DNA of 13,026 nt from Phycisphaerae bacterium (GCA_002684755.1 NYVS01000038.1:333-13358); one strand, 5' to 3'; numbered from the stretch's first letter, positions 1 to 7,282 are shown. The notes: generated by a model not told the origin, from the letters alone. Numbers and translations: made by a program.

Positions 1-575
1 CCCAGCCGATCCACATTCCGGCCTACATGGTCGACCTGATCGGAAAGTGGCGACAGACCGCGGCACGGCTCGAAGAAGAGCTGGGTCGACAGCCGAGCAA
101 CGCCGAAATGGGTGCCGCCCTGCAGATTCCGGATCGGAAGATCGAAGCGATTCGTCGCGCCATGAAGGCGGTCTCGACCGGCAACCAGGCACCGACCGGA
201 ATCAACGGCGAAGCCGCCGACTTCGCGGAGATGTGCCCCGATTCCCGAAACGCCGAACCCGAGGCGGAAAGCGAGCATCGCGAGGAATTCGCGATGGTCC
301 TCAAGCTTCTCGAGTCGATCGACGAGCGGGACGCCCGCGTCATCCGACTCCGCTTCGGTCTGGAAGGCCAGCCGCCGCTCACCCTCAAGGAGATCGGCCG
401 GGAGGTCGGACTCACCCGGGAACGCGTGCGTCAGATCGAGATGGAGGCGCTCCGGCGACTCCAGTCGCAGCTCATGGATGATCGCCCGGGCCGGTTCCTC
501 CGCTCGATCGCGGACGCCGTCGGATTCGACGACCACGAACGGTCCTCACGCCGTTCCCGGACAGGGGTCAACTGA
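1..575 (+). CDS. RNA polymerase sigma-70 family factor (RpoD-like), C-terminal part, 5' end outside window
   Basis: The reading frame is open from base 3, before the first ATG at 27, and those codons read QPIHIPAYM, which matches the (R)xIRIPxHM segment at the region 2/3 junction of primary-type sigma factors. The gene therefore starts upstream of the window. About 190 residues are visible. Region 3 runs over roughly residues 1-75. An acidic linker follows (about 76-95). Region 4 covers about 97-156, with LRFGLEG and then the helix-turn-helix LTLKEIGREVGLTRERVRQ that reads the -35 element. The family directs RNA polymerase to promoters. After the usual end of region 4.2 there is an extra basic/acidic tail of about 30 residues (LRSIADAVGFDDHERSS...). 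Whether this is the main RpoD or one of several paralogues cannot be told from the C-terminus; planctomycetes usually carry more than one. A strong hairpin follows the stop codon. Confidence 0.93.
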   Translation, partial: QPIHIPAYMVDLIGKWRQTAARLEEELGRQPSNAEMGAALQIPDRKIEAIRRAMKAVSTGNQAPTGINGEAADFAEMCPDSRNAEPEAESEHREEFAMVLKLLESIDERDARVIRLRFGLEGQPPLTLKEIGREVGLTRERVRQIEMEALRRLQSQLMDDRPGRFLRSIADAVGFDDHERSSRRSRTGVN

Positions 576-620
576 CCCGACCGCGGGCCCTCGGCCCCCG
601 GCGAACCAGCAGATACGAAT

Positions 621-650
621 CGCGGGCCCGATCCTCGGATCGGGCCCGCG
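621..650. terminator. Perfect 14-bp hairpin between convergent sigma and gcvT genes
   Basis: Two perfectly complementary 14-base arms (621-634 and 637-650, CGCGGGCCCGATCC and its complement) are separated by only two bases, so the real loop probably opens to four or more. It lies 46 bases after the sigma-factor stop and 67 bases beyond the gcvT stop, so it could end transcripts from both sides. Neither side has a clear run of T, so intrinsic termination is inferred from position and stability, not from a classical U-tract. Confidence 0.7.
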
Positions 651-716
651 TTGCATTCCGTGTTCCGGGGGAGCTCGTCGGCGACGCCTCGCACACCTGA
701 ACCGATCGGCGAAGGC

Positions 717-1850
717 TCAGGACGGACGCTTGTAGAAGGGAAGGTCGACGATCTTCGCGTCGGTCCCGCCTCCGAGATCGATCCGGACGGTCTCGCCCGA
801 CGTCGCCATCTCGGCGGGAACGTAGGCCATCGCGATCGGGTGTCCGAGGGTCGGACTCGGGCAACCGCTGGTCACGACCCCCACCGGTCGATCACCATCG
901 AGGACCGCCATTCCCTGGCGCGGACTTCGTCGGCCTTCGAGGGCGAGGCCCACGAGCTTCCGGGTCGGTCCCGCCTCGGCGATCTTCTGCAACGCATCCT
1001 GTCCGATGAACCGGCCCTCCTGGGCGTCCGATTCGCCCTTGTCGAGCTTCACCGCGAAGCCGAGACCGGCGGAGAGCGGATCCGTCGCTTCGTCGAGTTC
1101 ATGTCCGTAGAGGGGCATGCCCGCCTCCATCCGAAGACTGTCGCGGGCCCCGAGACCGACGGGCCGGACGGCGGCGTCGTCGGCGCCGACGTCCTTGAGC
1201 AGCATGCCGAGGGCCTGCTTCGCGAACTTCGCGCCGAGGATGACCTCCACGCCGTCTTCACCCGTGTAGCCGGTCCGACTCACGATGATCTTCATCACGA
1301 GGACGTTCTTCACGGTGAAGCGATATCGCTTCAGGGTCGGCACCTCGGTCGAGACCGTCCCGAGGAGCTCCATCACCCTGGGGCCCTGGATCGCGACCAT
1401 GCAGGTCGACTCGGTCTGATCGACCATCTTGAAGGTGTGGCTCTCCTCCGCCTTCACCCGCTCGAAGTGGGCGACGATCTTGGCCCGGTTCGCCCCGTTG
1501 CACACCACCATGTAGTCGTCGTCGGCGAAGCAGTAGACGAGGACGTCGTCGAGACATCCACCCGTCTCGTTGCAGATCAGGCCGTACCGGCACTGTCCGA
1601 CGGCCATGCCCCGCACCAGCCGGGTGCAGACCCGATCGAGGAAGCGACGCGCATGCCTTCCGGAGATCCGGAGCCGCCCCATGTGGGAGACGTCGAAGAG
1701 GCCGCCGCTGGTCCGGGTCCAGACGTGTTCGTCCCCGATCGAACCGTAGTGGAGCGGAAGCTCCCAGCCGGCGTAATCGACCATTTTCGCCCCGTGCTGG
1801 ACGTGGAAGTCGTGGAGCGGGGAACGCGTTGCGGTGGTGTTGGAGGCCAT
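717..1850 (-). CDS. gcvT: Aminomethyltransferase, glycine cleavage system T protein
   Basis: T protein takes the aminomethyl group from lipoylated GcvH, releases ammonia and passes the one-carbon unit to tetrahydrofolate, in the cytoplasm. The 377-residue product has the family length (about 360-375). Visible hallmarks are VDYAGWELPLHYGS near residues 25-38, GLFDVSHMGRL at 50-60, GGCLDDVLVYCF near 98-109 containing the conserved catalytic-region aspartate, SRTGYTGEDGVEV in the middle, the GARDSLRMEAGMPLYGHELDE motif and the C-terminal TSGCPSPTLGHPIAMAYV. The start is taken as the ATG at 1850 (MASNTTATRSPL), which fits the family N-terminus; a GTG at 1886 would add 12 residues of no family similarity. 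GGAG directly abuts the ATG, so the ribosome binding site does not decide the start. The gene stands alone: no gcvH or gcvP lies beside it in this window. Confidence 0.95.
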   Translation of the reverse strand: MASNTTATRSPLHDFHVQHGAKMVDYAGWELPLHYGSIGDEHVWTRTSGGLFDVSHMGRLRISGRHARRFLDRVCTRLVRGMAVGQCRYGLICNETGGCLDDVLVYCFADDDYMVVCNGANRAKIVAHFERVKAEESHTFKMVDQTESTCMVAIQGPRVMELLGTVSTEVPTLKRYRFTVKNVLVMKIIVSRTGYTGEDGVEVILGAKFAKQALGMLLKDVGADDAAVRPVGLGARDSLRMEAGMPLYGHELDEATDPLSAGLGFAVKLDKGESDAQEGRFIGQDALQKIAEAGPTRKLVGLALEGRRSPRQGMAVLDGDRPVGVVTSGCPSPTLGHPIAMAYVPAEMATSGETVRIDLGGGTDAKIVDLPFYKRPS

Positions 1851-2050
1851 CTCCGCACGGTAGCGGTGCGAAGTGTCCGCCGCCACCTGCCGGAGATCAC
1901 CGAGTCACTTCCGATTCTGCGGATCGTGCCGGTCGTGCCGGCGGAGAAGCCACGGATCGATGGATCCCGGCTTGCATCGCGATGTCTGGATTCGACGCTC
2001 TTTCCGTCGCAATCGGCGGCACGGTTCCAGGGACCCGAGGAGGAAGAACG

Positions 2051-2161
2051 ATGCCCACCAAGACCACCACCAGAACGACGCAAGGCTCCGAACGCGACGT
2101 CTTCTTCCGGCTGGCCATGGCCGCCACCGGAATCGGGCTGCTGCTCTCGATCCTGATCTGA
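2051..2161 (+). CDS. Small single-pass membrane protein of unknown function (36 aa)
   Basis: I do not recognise this gene. The ATG at 2051 is preceded by GAGGAGGAAGAACG, the strongest Shine-Dalgarno sequence in the window at a suitable distance. The 36-residue product has a Thr/Lys/Arg-rich polar head (MPTKTTTRTTQGSERD) and then one hydrophobic stretch, VFFRLAMAATGIGLLLSILI, that runs to the C-terminus. This suggests a tail-anchored or single-pass inner-membrane miniprotein with a basic cytoplasmic head. It lies between divergently transcribed gcvT and a strong hairpin at 2222-2260, so it is probably a separate short transcript. The ribosome binding site plus the clean polar-then-hydrophobic design make it more than a chance ORF, but no homologue could be checked. 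Confidence 0.6.
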   Translation: MPTKTTTRTTQGSERDVFFRLAMAATGIGLLLSILI

Positions 2162-2221
2162 CCACCGCTCGAACCACCGAGCATCCGTGATCGCCCGAGG
2201 GCGGACGGACCGGTGATCGAC

Positions 2222-2260
2222 CGCCCCGTCGAACCGCCTTCACGGCGGCTCGACGGGGCG
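2222..2260 (+). terminator. Strong hairpin between the miniprotein gene and bamA
   Basis: Eleven paired bases (2222-2232 with 2250-2260) continue, after one A/C mismatch, into five more (2234-2238 with 2244-2248) around a five-base loop. Outer segments CCGGTG (2210-2215) and CACCGG (2271-2276) are also complementary, so the structure may extend. It begins 61 bases after the miniprotein stop. It is best read as its terminator, but only a short pyrimidine stretch (TCTCC) follows, and it could instead be part of a structured bamA leader. Confidence 0.6.
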
Positions 2261-2332
2261 TCTCCATGGCCACCGGGGTATTCTGCACGGTTCATGCAGA
2301 CGGGCCCCTCGACATTCCGCCGACCAGGCACG

Positions 2333-2350
2333 GCCCCACGATCGTGGGGC
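2333..2350. promoter_or_regulatory. 18-bp perfect palindrome in the bamA leader
   Basis: GCCCCACGATCGTGGGGC reads the same on both strands. It ends 21 bases before the GTG start chosen for bamA. As DNA it has the symmetry of an operator for a dimeric repressor or activator; as RNA it could fold as a 7-bp stem with a GATC tetraloop just ahead of the start codon. No protein or ligand can be named from the sequence. If translation instead began at the ATG at 2294 the palindrome would lie inside the coding region. Confidence 0.4.
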
Positions 2351-2371
2351 GGGTTCGTCGTCCCGATCGAG

Positions 2372-4804
2372 GTGCCGGTCCGGATCCTCACGCTCGTCCG
2401 GAGCCTCACGCTCGCCCTGCTGCTGACCGCGCTCCTCGCCGCCGACCCGTCCGCGTCCGCCCAGGACATCGACGACGAGACGTTCGCCGACCGACCGATC
2501 GCGGAAGTCGAGTTCAAGGGACTGAAGCGGGTCGAGATCCGACTCGTGCAGAACAACATCCGAACCGCGTCGGGCCAGCCCTTCGAGGCGGGCTCGCTTC
2601 GAGACGACGTCGCGACGCTGTATCGACTCGGCCAGTTCCAGACCGTGACCGCGGACGCGGTGCTGCTTCCCGACGGAAGCGTCAAGGTCATCTACCGGGT
2701 GACCGAACAGGCGATCATCCGAGACGTCCAGACGGTGGGCAACACCCTCGTCTCCGACCAGGAACTCCGGAGCCAGATCCCCCTCTACGCCGGCGGGCCT
2801 CGTGACGACTTCCTCGTCGAACAGTCCCTGCTCCGCATCAAGGATCTCTACCGGACCAAGGGTCACTATCTCGCGGAGATCTCGGTCGACGACTCGAGGC
2901 TCAGCGAGGATGGGATCCTGATCTTCATCATCGTCGAGGGCCCCCGGGTCCGGATCAAGGAGATCGAGTTCGTCGGGAATCGCAACTATCCCGCGAACAT
3001 CCTCGGATCGAGGATCGCGACCAAACCGGCGATCCTCTTCTTCCGCAAGGGCGAACTCGATCCGAACATCCTGATCGACGACGTCGCGACGCTGGACCGC
3101 TTCTACAAGGACCGGGGTTGGATCGACGTCCGCGTCGACAGCCGCGTGATGCTCGGTCCCGATTCGAAGGAGGCCAAGGTCGTCTTCGTGATCGACGAAG
3201 GCCGTCAGTATCGTCTCCGCGAGATCGAGATCGCGGCGAGCGGCGGCGTCGACTCCCCACTCGACGTGTTCTCGAACGAGCAGCTCCTCGCCCTGGCGAA
3301 TCTGCGGCCCGGCGATCCCTACGAGCGCCCCAAGGTCGACGCCACGATCGACGCCATCCGGGACGCCTACCTGCAGATGGGGTACGTCGACGCCCGGGCC
3401 ACGGCCAGAAGCCTTCGCGTGGGCGAGCAGGCCGAGGTCGACATGATCATCCAGATCGTCGAGGGCCGCGCATCGACCGCCGGCCTGATCATGATCCAGG
3501 GGAACTTCCTCACCAAGGACAAGGTCATCCGCCGCCTCGTGAAGGTCCGGCCGGGACGCCCGCTCGACGGCACGCTGACCGAAGAGGCCCGCATCGCGAT
3601 CGAACGGACGCAGCTCTTCAACGAAGCCCGGATCTCGATCCAGCAGCCCACGCCCGACGCCCCGCGGGTGCGTGACATCATCATCGAGGTCAAGGAACGG
3701 AACACCGGCTCCTTCAACTTCGGTGCCGGACTGGGATCCGACAGCGGAATCTTCGGCGAGTTCAGTTTCCGGCAGACCAACTTCGACATCGCCGACTGGC
3801 CGCTCACCGCCGAGGAACTGATCAGCGGGCGGGCGTTCCGCGGGGCGGGACAGTCGTTCGACATCACCGTCGCCCCCGGCACCGAGGTGAGTCAGTTCTC
3901 CATCTCCCTCACCGAACCGCATCTCTTCGAATCGAACGTCTCCGCCCAGTTCTCCGGTTCGTACCGCAATCGAATCTTCAACCAGTACACCGAGGAACGG
4001 TTCGTGGCCGGTGGGAATCTCGGCCAGCGACTGGGCGATGTCTGGGTCGGCAACCTCGCGGCGTCCCTGCAGCAGGTGGAACTGACCGACTTCGATCCGT
4101 CGACACCGCTCGCCGTCTTCGACGATCGAGGCCCCGATCGCTTCGTGACGCTCACCGGCTCGCTCCGCCGAACCACCGTCGATGATCCCTTCCGCCCCGC
4201 CAAGGGGTCCGCGCTGCAGATCAGCCTCACCAAGGCGATCCCGCTGAGCATCGATCGAAAGACGACTCCGGGGTTCTCCGAACCGGAGACCGTCGACTAC
4301 TGGGCCTTCAACGTGGAACTCGCGAGTTTCCTCACCCTCTACGAGGACTTCCTCGGTCGCAAGCACGTCCTCAGCCTGCAGGCCGACGTCTCCTGGATCT
4401 TCGAGGGCAACGCCCCGACGTTCCAGAAGTACTACCTCGGCGGTCAGACCTTCCGTGGATTCGAGTTCCGGACCATCAGTCCGAAGTCCGACCGGACCAT
4501 CCAGAATCCCGCCGGAAACGGCGACTTCGATCCGATCGGCGGCGACTGGCTCTTCTTCGCCGGCGCCCAGTACGAGGTGCCGCTCGTCGGTGACAGTTTC
4601 GCCGGCGTGGTGTTCGTCGACTCCGGCACGGTCACCGATACCCCGGGATTCGAGGACTACCGGGTCTCGGTCGGCCTCGGGGTCCGGCTGTACCTGCCGA
4701 TCCTGGGACCCGCCCCCCTCGCCTTCGACTTCGGCTTCCCACTGGTCAAGCAGGCCGACGACCAACGCCAGGTGTTCAGTTTCAGCGCGGCCCTCCCCTT
4801 CTGA
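2372..4804 (+). CDS. bamA: Outer membrane protein assembly factor BamA (Omp85)
   Basis: BamA is the essential barrel of the machine that folds beta-barrel proteins into the outer membrane. From the GTG at 2372 the protein has 810 residues, close to the family norm. A signal peptide comes first (basic VPVRILTLVR, hydrophobic SLTLALLLTALLA, cleavage likely after ASA near residue 31). Five POTRA domains follow at about 42-113, 115-190, 192-277, 279-366 and 368-443, with the repeated GN/VEGP-type turns. The barrel starts at the family motif VKERNTGSFNFGAGLGSDSG and ends in FSFSAALPF, a C-terminal phenylalanine beta-signal. The loop-6 VRGF motif is FRGF here (694-697), keeping the arginine. An ATG at 2294 would add 26 residues before the signal peptide, and a GTG at 2213 would begin ahead of the strong hairpin; 2372 is preferred for its clean signal peptide, though it lacks a Shine-Dalgarno. 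First gene of the envelope cluster. Confidence 0.95.
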   Translation: MPVRILTLVRSLTLALLLTALLAADPSASAQDIDDETFADRPIAEVEFKGLKRVEIRLVQNNIRTASGQPFEAGSLRDDVATLYRLGQFQTVTADAVLLPDGSVKVIYRVTEQAIIRDVQTVGNTLVSDQELRSQIPLYAGGPRDDFLVEQSLLRIKDLYRTKGHYLAEISVDDSRLSEDGILIFIIVEGPRVRIKEIEFVGNRNYPANILGSRIATKPAILFFRKGELDPNILIDDVATLDRFYKDRGWIDVRVDSRVMLGPDSKEAKVVFVIDEGRQYRLREIEIAASGGVDSPLDVFSNEQLLALANLRPGDPYERPKVDATIDAIRDAYLQMGYVDARATARSLRVGEQAEVDMIIQIVEGRASTAGLIMIQGNFLTKDKVIRRLVKVRPGRPLDGTLTEEARIAIERTQLFNEARISIQQPTPDAPRVRDIIIEVKERNTGSFNFGAGLGSDSGIFGEFSFRQTNFDIADWPLTAEELISGRAFRGAGQSFDITVAPGTEVSQFSISLTEPHLFESNVSAQFSGSYRNRIFNQYTEERFVAGGNLGQRLGDVWVGNLAASLQQVELTDFDPSTPLAVFDDRGPDRFVTLTGSLRRTTVDDPFRPAKGSALQISLTKAIPLSIDRKTTPGFSEPETVDYWAFNVELASFLTLYEDFLGRKHVLSLQADVSWIFEGNAPTFQKYYLGGQTFRGFEFRTISPKSDRTIQNPAGNGDFDPIGGDWLFFAGAQYEVPLVGDSFAGVVFVDSGTVTDTPGFEDYRVSVGLGVRLYLPILGPAPLAFDFGFPLVKQADDQRQVFSFSAALPF

Positions 4805-4853
4805 ATCGCCACGAGGGATCGTCCGCCCACCCCCCCGGGTCGTCGGGGATCCG

Positions 4854-4859
4854 TACAAT
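4854..4859 (+). promoter_or_regulatory. Possible -10 element (TACAAT) upstream of the first skp gene
   Basis: TACAAT is one base from the sigma-70 consensus TATAAT and lies 44 bases before the skp ATG, inside the 99-base gap after bamA, the longest gap in the cluster. No convincing TTGACA-like -35 is present at the right spacing (that stretch is C-rich), so an internal promoter for skp and the lpx genes is only a possibility. Confidence 0.3.
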
Positions 4860-4903
4860 CCACCATCAATCGATCGCCCATTCCTCCCTCGGAGTTCCGT
4901 CGC

Positions 4904-5557
4904 ATGCCCGTGGACCGACTCACGTCAACGAACCGCCTCGCCCGCCTCTTCGGCCCCACCGCCCTCGTGGCGAGCCTCGTCGTCCTGCTCCACACGATGT
5001 CCGTGAACGCCTCCCGCCCCGCGGTGGTGAAGGCGGACCCGACGCCGGTCGCGGTGGTGAACGTCGCCCGGGTGCTCGAGCAGATCGACGAGAAGTCCGA
5101 ATGGGAGATCAAGATCGAGGCCCTCAAGGGTTCGATCCAGCAGGAAGGCATCGGCCGACAGCAGGCGATGGAACGACGACTCGCCGAGAGCGAAGCCGCC
5201 TCCTCGCCCGAGGAACGCCAGGTCATCCGCGACGAGGTCGCGCTGATGCAGCTTCGCCTCGAGCAGTGGGCGAACATGAAGGCGATCGAAGTCGATCGGG
5301 AGCAGTCCCTGATGTGGCGGAGCATCTACCGGAACCTCCGGCGTGAAGCGGAACGCGTCGCGGAAGCCGAAGGCTTCGCGCTGGTCCTCGTCGACGACTC
5401 CGCGGGCGAGATTCGAACGCAGTCCGGCACGCAGGTCCCGCTGCAGACCCAGGTGCTGCAGCAGATCACGAACCGCCGGATCCTCTTCGCGTCCAACACC
5501 ACGGACATCTCGGATCAGGTGATCGTCCGCATGAACAACGCCATCGTCGCCCCCTGA
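4904..5557 (+). CDS. OmpH/Skp-family periplasmic chaperone, first copy
   Basis: Skp-like proteins hold unfolded outer-membrane proteins in the periplasm on their way to BamA. The 217-residue product has an N-terminal basic head and a hydrophobic export segment at about 17-33 (PTALVASLVVLLHTMSV). A short strand follows with the family start PVAVVNVARVLEQ (about 48-60). A long charged, heptad-like helical region at about 62-155 would form the tentacle arms. Then come the strand FALVLVDDS and a C-terminal helix. GGAG at 4891-4894 lies nine bases before the ATG and supports this start. It follows bamA by 99 bases and precedes a second homologue by 26, as skp follows bamA in many Gram-negative bacteria. 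It is longer than E. coli Skp (about 161 residues), with an added C-terminal QITNRRILFAS...RMN segment shared with the next gene. Confidence 0.85.
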   Translation: MPVDRLTSTNRLARLFGPTALVASLVVLLHTMSVNASRPAVVKADPTPVAVVNVARVLEQIDEKSEWEIKIEALKGSIQQEGIGRQQAMERRLAESEAASSPEERQVIRDEVALMQLRLEQWANMKAIEVDREQSLMWRSIYRNLRREAERVAEAEGFALVLVDDSAGEIRTQSGTQVPLQTQVLQQITNRRILFASNTTDISDQVIVRMNNAIVAP

Positions 5558-5583
5558 TCGCCCCGCAACCGGACCATCGAACC

Positions 5584-6192
5584 ATGAACGCATCACGACT
5601 CGGAATCCTCGTCGCCGGCACCGCCGCGATCGCCCTTCTCGCCGGCGCGGCCGGGGTCATGTTCGCCGTGCCGACCAGCCCGCCCATCGTGGCCACGGTC
5701 GATCTCGAGCGACTCTTCAACAACCTCGACGTCCAGAAGACCGAAGGCGAACGGGTCGACGCCGTCGCGGTCAAGTACGACGGGGAACTCGACCAGCTCC
5801 GCGGACGAATCGAGAACCTCCAGGCCGAGCTGGAGAACTTCGAGCAGGGCGGGGAAGCCTGGCTCAAGACCAGCCGGGACGCCGAATCGGCGATCAGCGA
5901 GTACCAGGCCATCGAACAGTTCGCCCGACTCAAGGTCGAGGCGGAACGCGCGAAGTCGATGCGAACCGTCTACGAGCGGATCCGCGCCGAGGTCGAGGCG
6001 TTCGCCAAGGCCCAGACGCCGCCGATCGACATGGTCATCATCGACGACACGGTCCCGCAGCTGGAACCGTCCACCGCCGAAGCGATGCAGAAGCAGATCT
6101 CCGCTCGCCGGATGATCTATTCGTCCGACGCCTTCGACATCACCGACCTCCTCCTCGCCCGCATGAACGCGGCGACCGGAAGCGGCGGGTGA
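5584..6192 (+). CDS. OmpH/Skp-family periplasmic chaperone, second copy
   Basis: This 202-residue protein is a divergent paralogue of the preceding gene. It has a hydrophobic Ala/Gly-rich N-terminal segment (residues 7-29, ILVAGTAAIALLAGAAG...) that could be a cleaved signal or an uncleaved anchor. The strand PPIVATVDLERLFNNL follows, then a long charged coiled-coil region (about 50-140) and the strand IDMVIIDDT. Its C-terminal helix QISARRMIYSSDAFDITD...RMNAA lines up with the first copy's QITNRRILFASNTTDISD...RMNNA, which shows the two share ancestry. The gap to the first copy is 26 bases, with only a weak GGA before the ATG, and its stop overlaps the lpxD start. The likely role is periplasmic chaperoning of outer-membrane proteins, perhaps as a mixed trimer with the first copy; that mixing is an inference. 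Confidence 0.82.
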   Translation: MNASRLGILVAGTAAIALLAGAAGVMFAVPTSPPIVATVDLERLFNNLDVQKTEGERVDAVAVKYDGELDQLRGRIENLQAELENFEQGGEAWLKTSRDAESAISEYQAIEQFARLKVEAERAKSMRTVYERIRAEVEAFAKAQTPPIDMVIIDDTVPQLEPSTAEAMQKQISARRMIYSSDAFDITDLLLARMNAATGSGG

Positions 6193-7256
6193 ACGATCTC
6201 GGCCCGGCACTCGACTCGTCTCGGACCGCCGCGGAGATCGCGGTGCTCGTCGATGGAAGCATCGAGGGCGCCGGAGATGCCGCGGTCCGGGGGATCGAGA
6301 CCGTCGAACACGCGATCGAGGGTGATCTGACCTTCATCGGCGACGCCCGTCATGCGCGGCATTGGGCGGACTCGAAGGCCTCGGTCGCGCTGGTCACCCG
6401 CGAACTCGATCTCGGGGACTGGGATTCGACCAGCCGATCGGTGATCCGGGTCGAAGACGCGGATCAGGCCATGATCCAGATGCTGGAGCTGATCGAGTCG
6501 GCCGCCGCCGAACTCGCCGACCACCCGGCCGCCGGTGTTCATCCCGATGCCCGGGTCGACCCGACGGCGACGATCGCCGACGACGCGACGGTGGGGCCGT
6601 TCGTGGTCATCGGCCCCCGATGCCGCGTCGGTTCCGACGCCTGCATCGAGTCCGGCGCCCGGATCTACGCGGATGCGGTCATCGAGGACGGCGTCCATCT
6701 TCATGCCAACGTCACGATCCGGGAACGCTGCGTGATCGGAGCTCGCTCGATCCTGCACGCCGGGGTCGTCATCGGCAGCGACGGCTTCGGCTACCGCCCC
6801 GCCCCGGACGGTCGCGGGCTCCGGAAGATCCCCCATGTCGGCCACGTCGAGATCGGCGAGGAGGTCGAGATCGGGGCCAACAGCTGCGTCGATCGCGGCA
6901 AGTTCGGGCCCACGATCATCGGTGCGGGCACCAAGATCGACAATCTCTGCCAGATCGGTCACAACGTCAGGATCGGTCGGTGCGTCGTGATCAGTGGATT
7001 GACGGGAATTGCCGGGAGCACGACGATCGGGGACGGTACCCTCATCGGCGGCGGCACCGGACTGAGCGACCACATCCGGATCGGTGCGGGCTGCCAGATC
7101 GCAGGCCGGTCGGCGGTGATGAACGACATTCCCGATGGCGAGACCTGGGCGGGCATGCCCGCCAAGGAAGCCCGGATCGCGATGAAGGAACAGGCCGTGA
7201 TCCGTAGACTGCCCGACTGGTCGAAACGACTCAAGGAACTTCTCGACGACCGCTGA
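6189..7256 (+). CDS. lpxD: UDP-3-O-acylglucosamine N-acyltransferase
   Basis: LpxD adds the second 3-hydroxyacyl chain, from acyl-ACP, to the UDP-3-O-acyl-glucosamine made by LpxC, an early cytoplasmic step of lipid A synthesis. The 355-residue protein has the N-terminal uridine-binding domain (about 1-105, with GIETVEHAIEGDLTFI). Next comes a left-handed parallel beta-helix of hexapeptide repeats (about 117-325; repeated I-G-x4 units such as VVIGPRCRVGSDACIESGARI), and then a C-terminal helix (AVIRRLPDWSKRLKELL). GSDGFGY (196-202) and QIGHNVRIG are family signatures; His258 in the latter corresponds to the catalytic histidine. The start is a GTG whose last two bases are the first two of the preceding TGA (GTGA, 6189-6192), with GGAAG six bases upstream (6178-6182). 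This implies translational coupling to the skp gene. Nothing essential appears missing. Confidence 0.95.
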   Translation: MNDLGPALDSSRTAAEIAVLVDGSIEGAGDAAVRGIETVEHAIEGDLTFIGDARHARHWADSKASVALVTRELDLGDWDSTSRSVIRVEDADQAMIQMLELIESAAAELADHPAAGVHPDARVDPTATIADDATVGPFVVIGPRCRVGSDACIESGARIYADAVIEDGVHLHANVTIRERCVIGARSILHAGVVIGSDGFGYRPAPDGRGLRKIPHVGHVEIGEEVEIGANSCVDRGKFGPTIIGAGTKIDNLCQIGHNVRIGRCVVISGLTGIAGSTTIGDGTLIGGGTGLSDHIRIGAGCQIAGRSAVMNDIPDGETWAGMPAKEARIAMKEQAVIRRLPDWSKRLKELLDDR

Positions 7257-7282
7257 CCGCCGAACGCCCTTCCCCCACCGTC

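Noticed and set aside
1919..1945. Short direct repeat (TCGTGCCGG type) in the gap between gcvT and the miniprotein gene
   Set aside because: There are two imperfect copies only, with no spacing pattern or link to a known site; not enough for a repeat or operator call.
651..2156. A 501-codon open frame on the plus strand opposite gcvT
   Set aside because: It is the antisense shadow of gcvT, a common result of GC-rich codon bias. Its composition (His/Arg/Asp/Gly-rich) has no family motif, whereas gcvT on the other strand has many.
2279..2284. TATTCT as a -10 element for bamA
   Set aside because: There is no -35-like sequence at the right spacing, and six-base matches of this kind occur by chance; not strong enough to list.
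2240..4858. An 872-codon open frame on the minus strand across bamA
   Set aside because: It is antisense to a clear BamA, dominated by Asp, Glu, Gly, Val and Arg with no domain pattern, and has no credible start.
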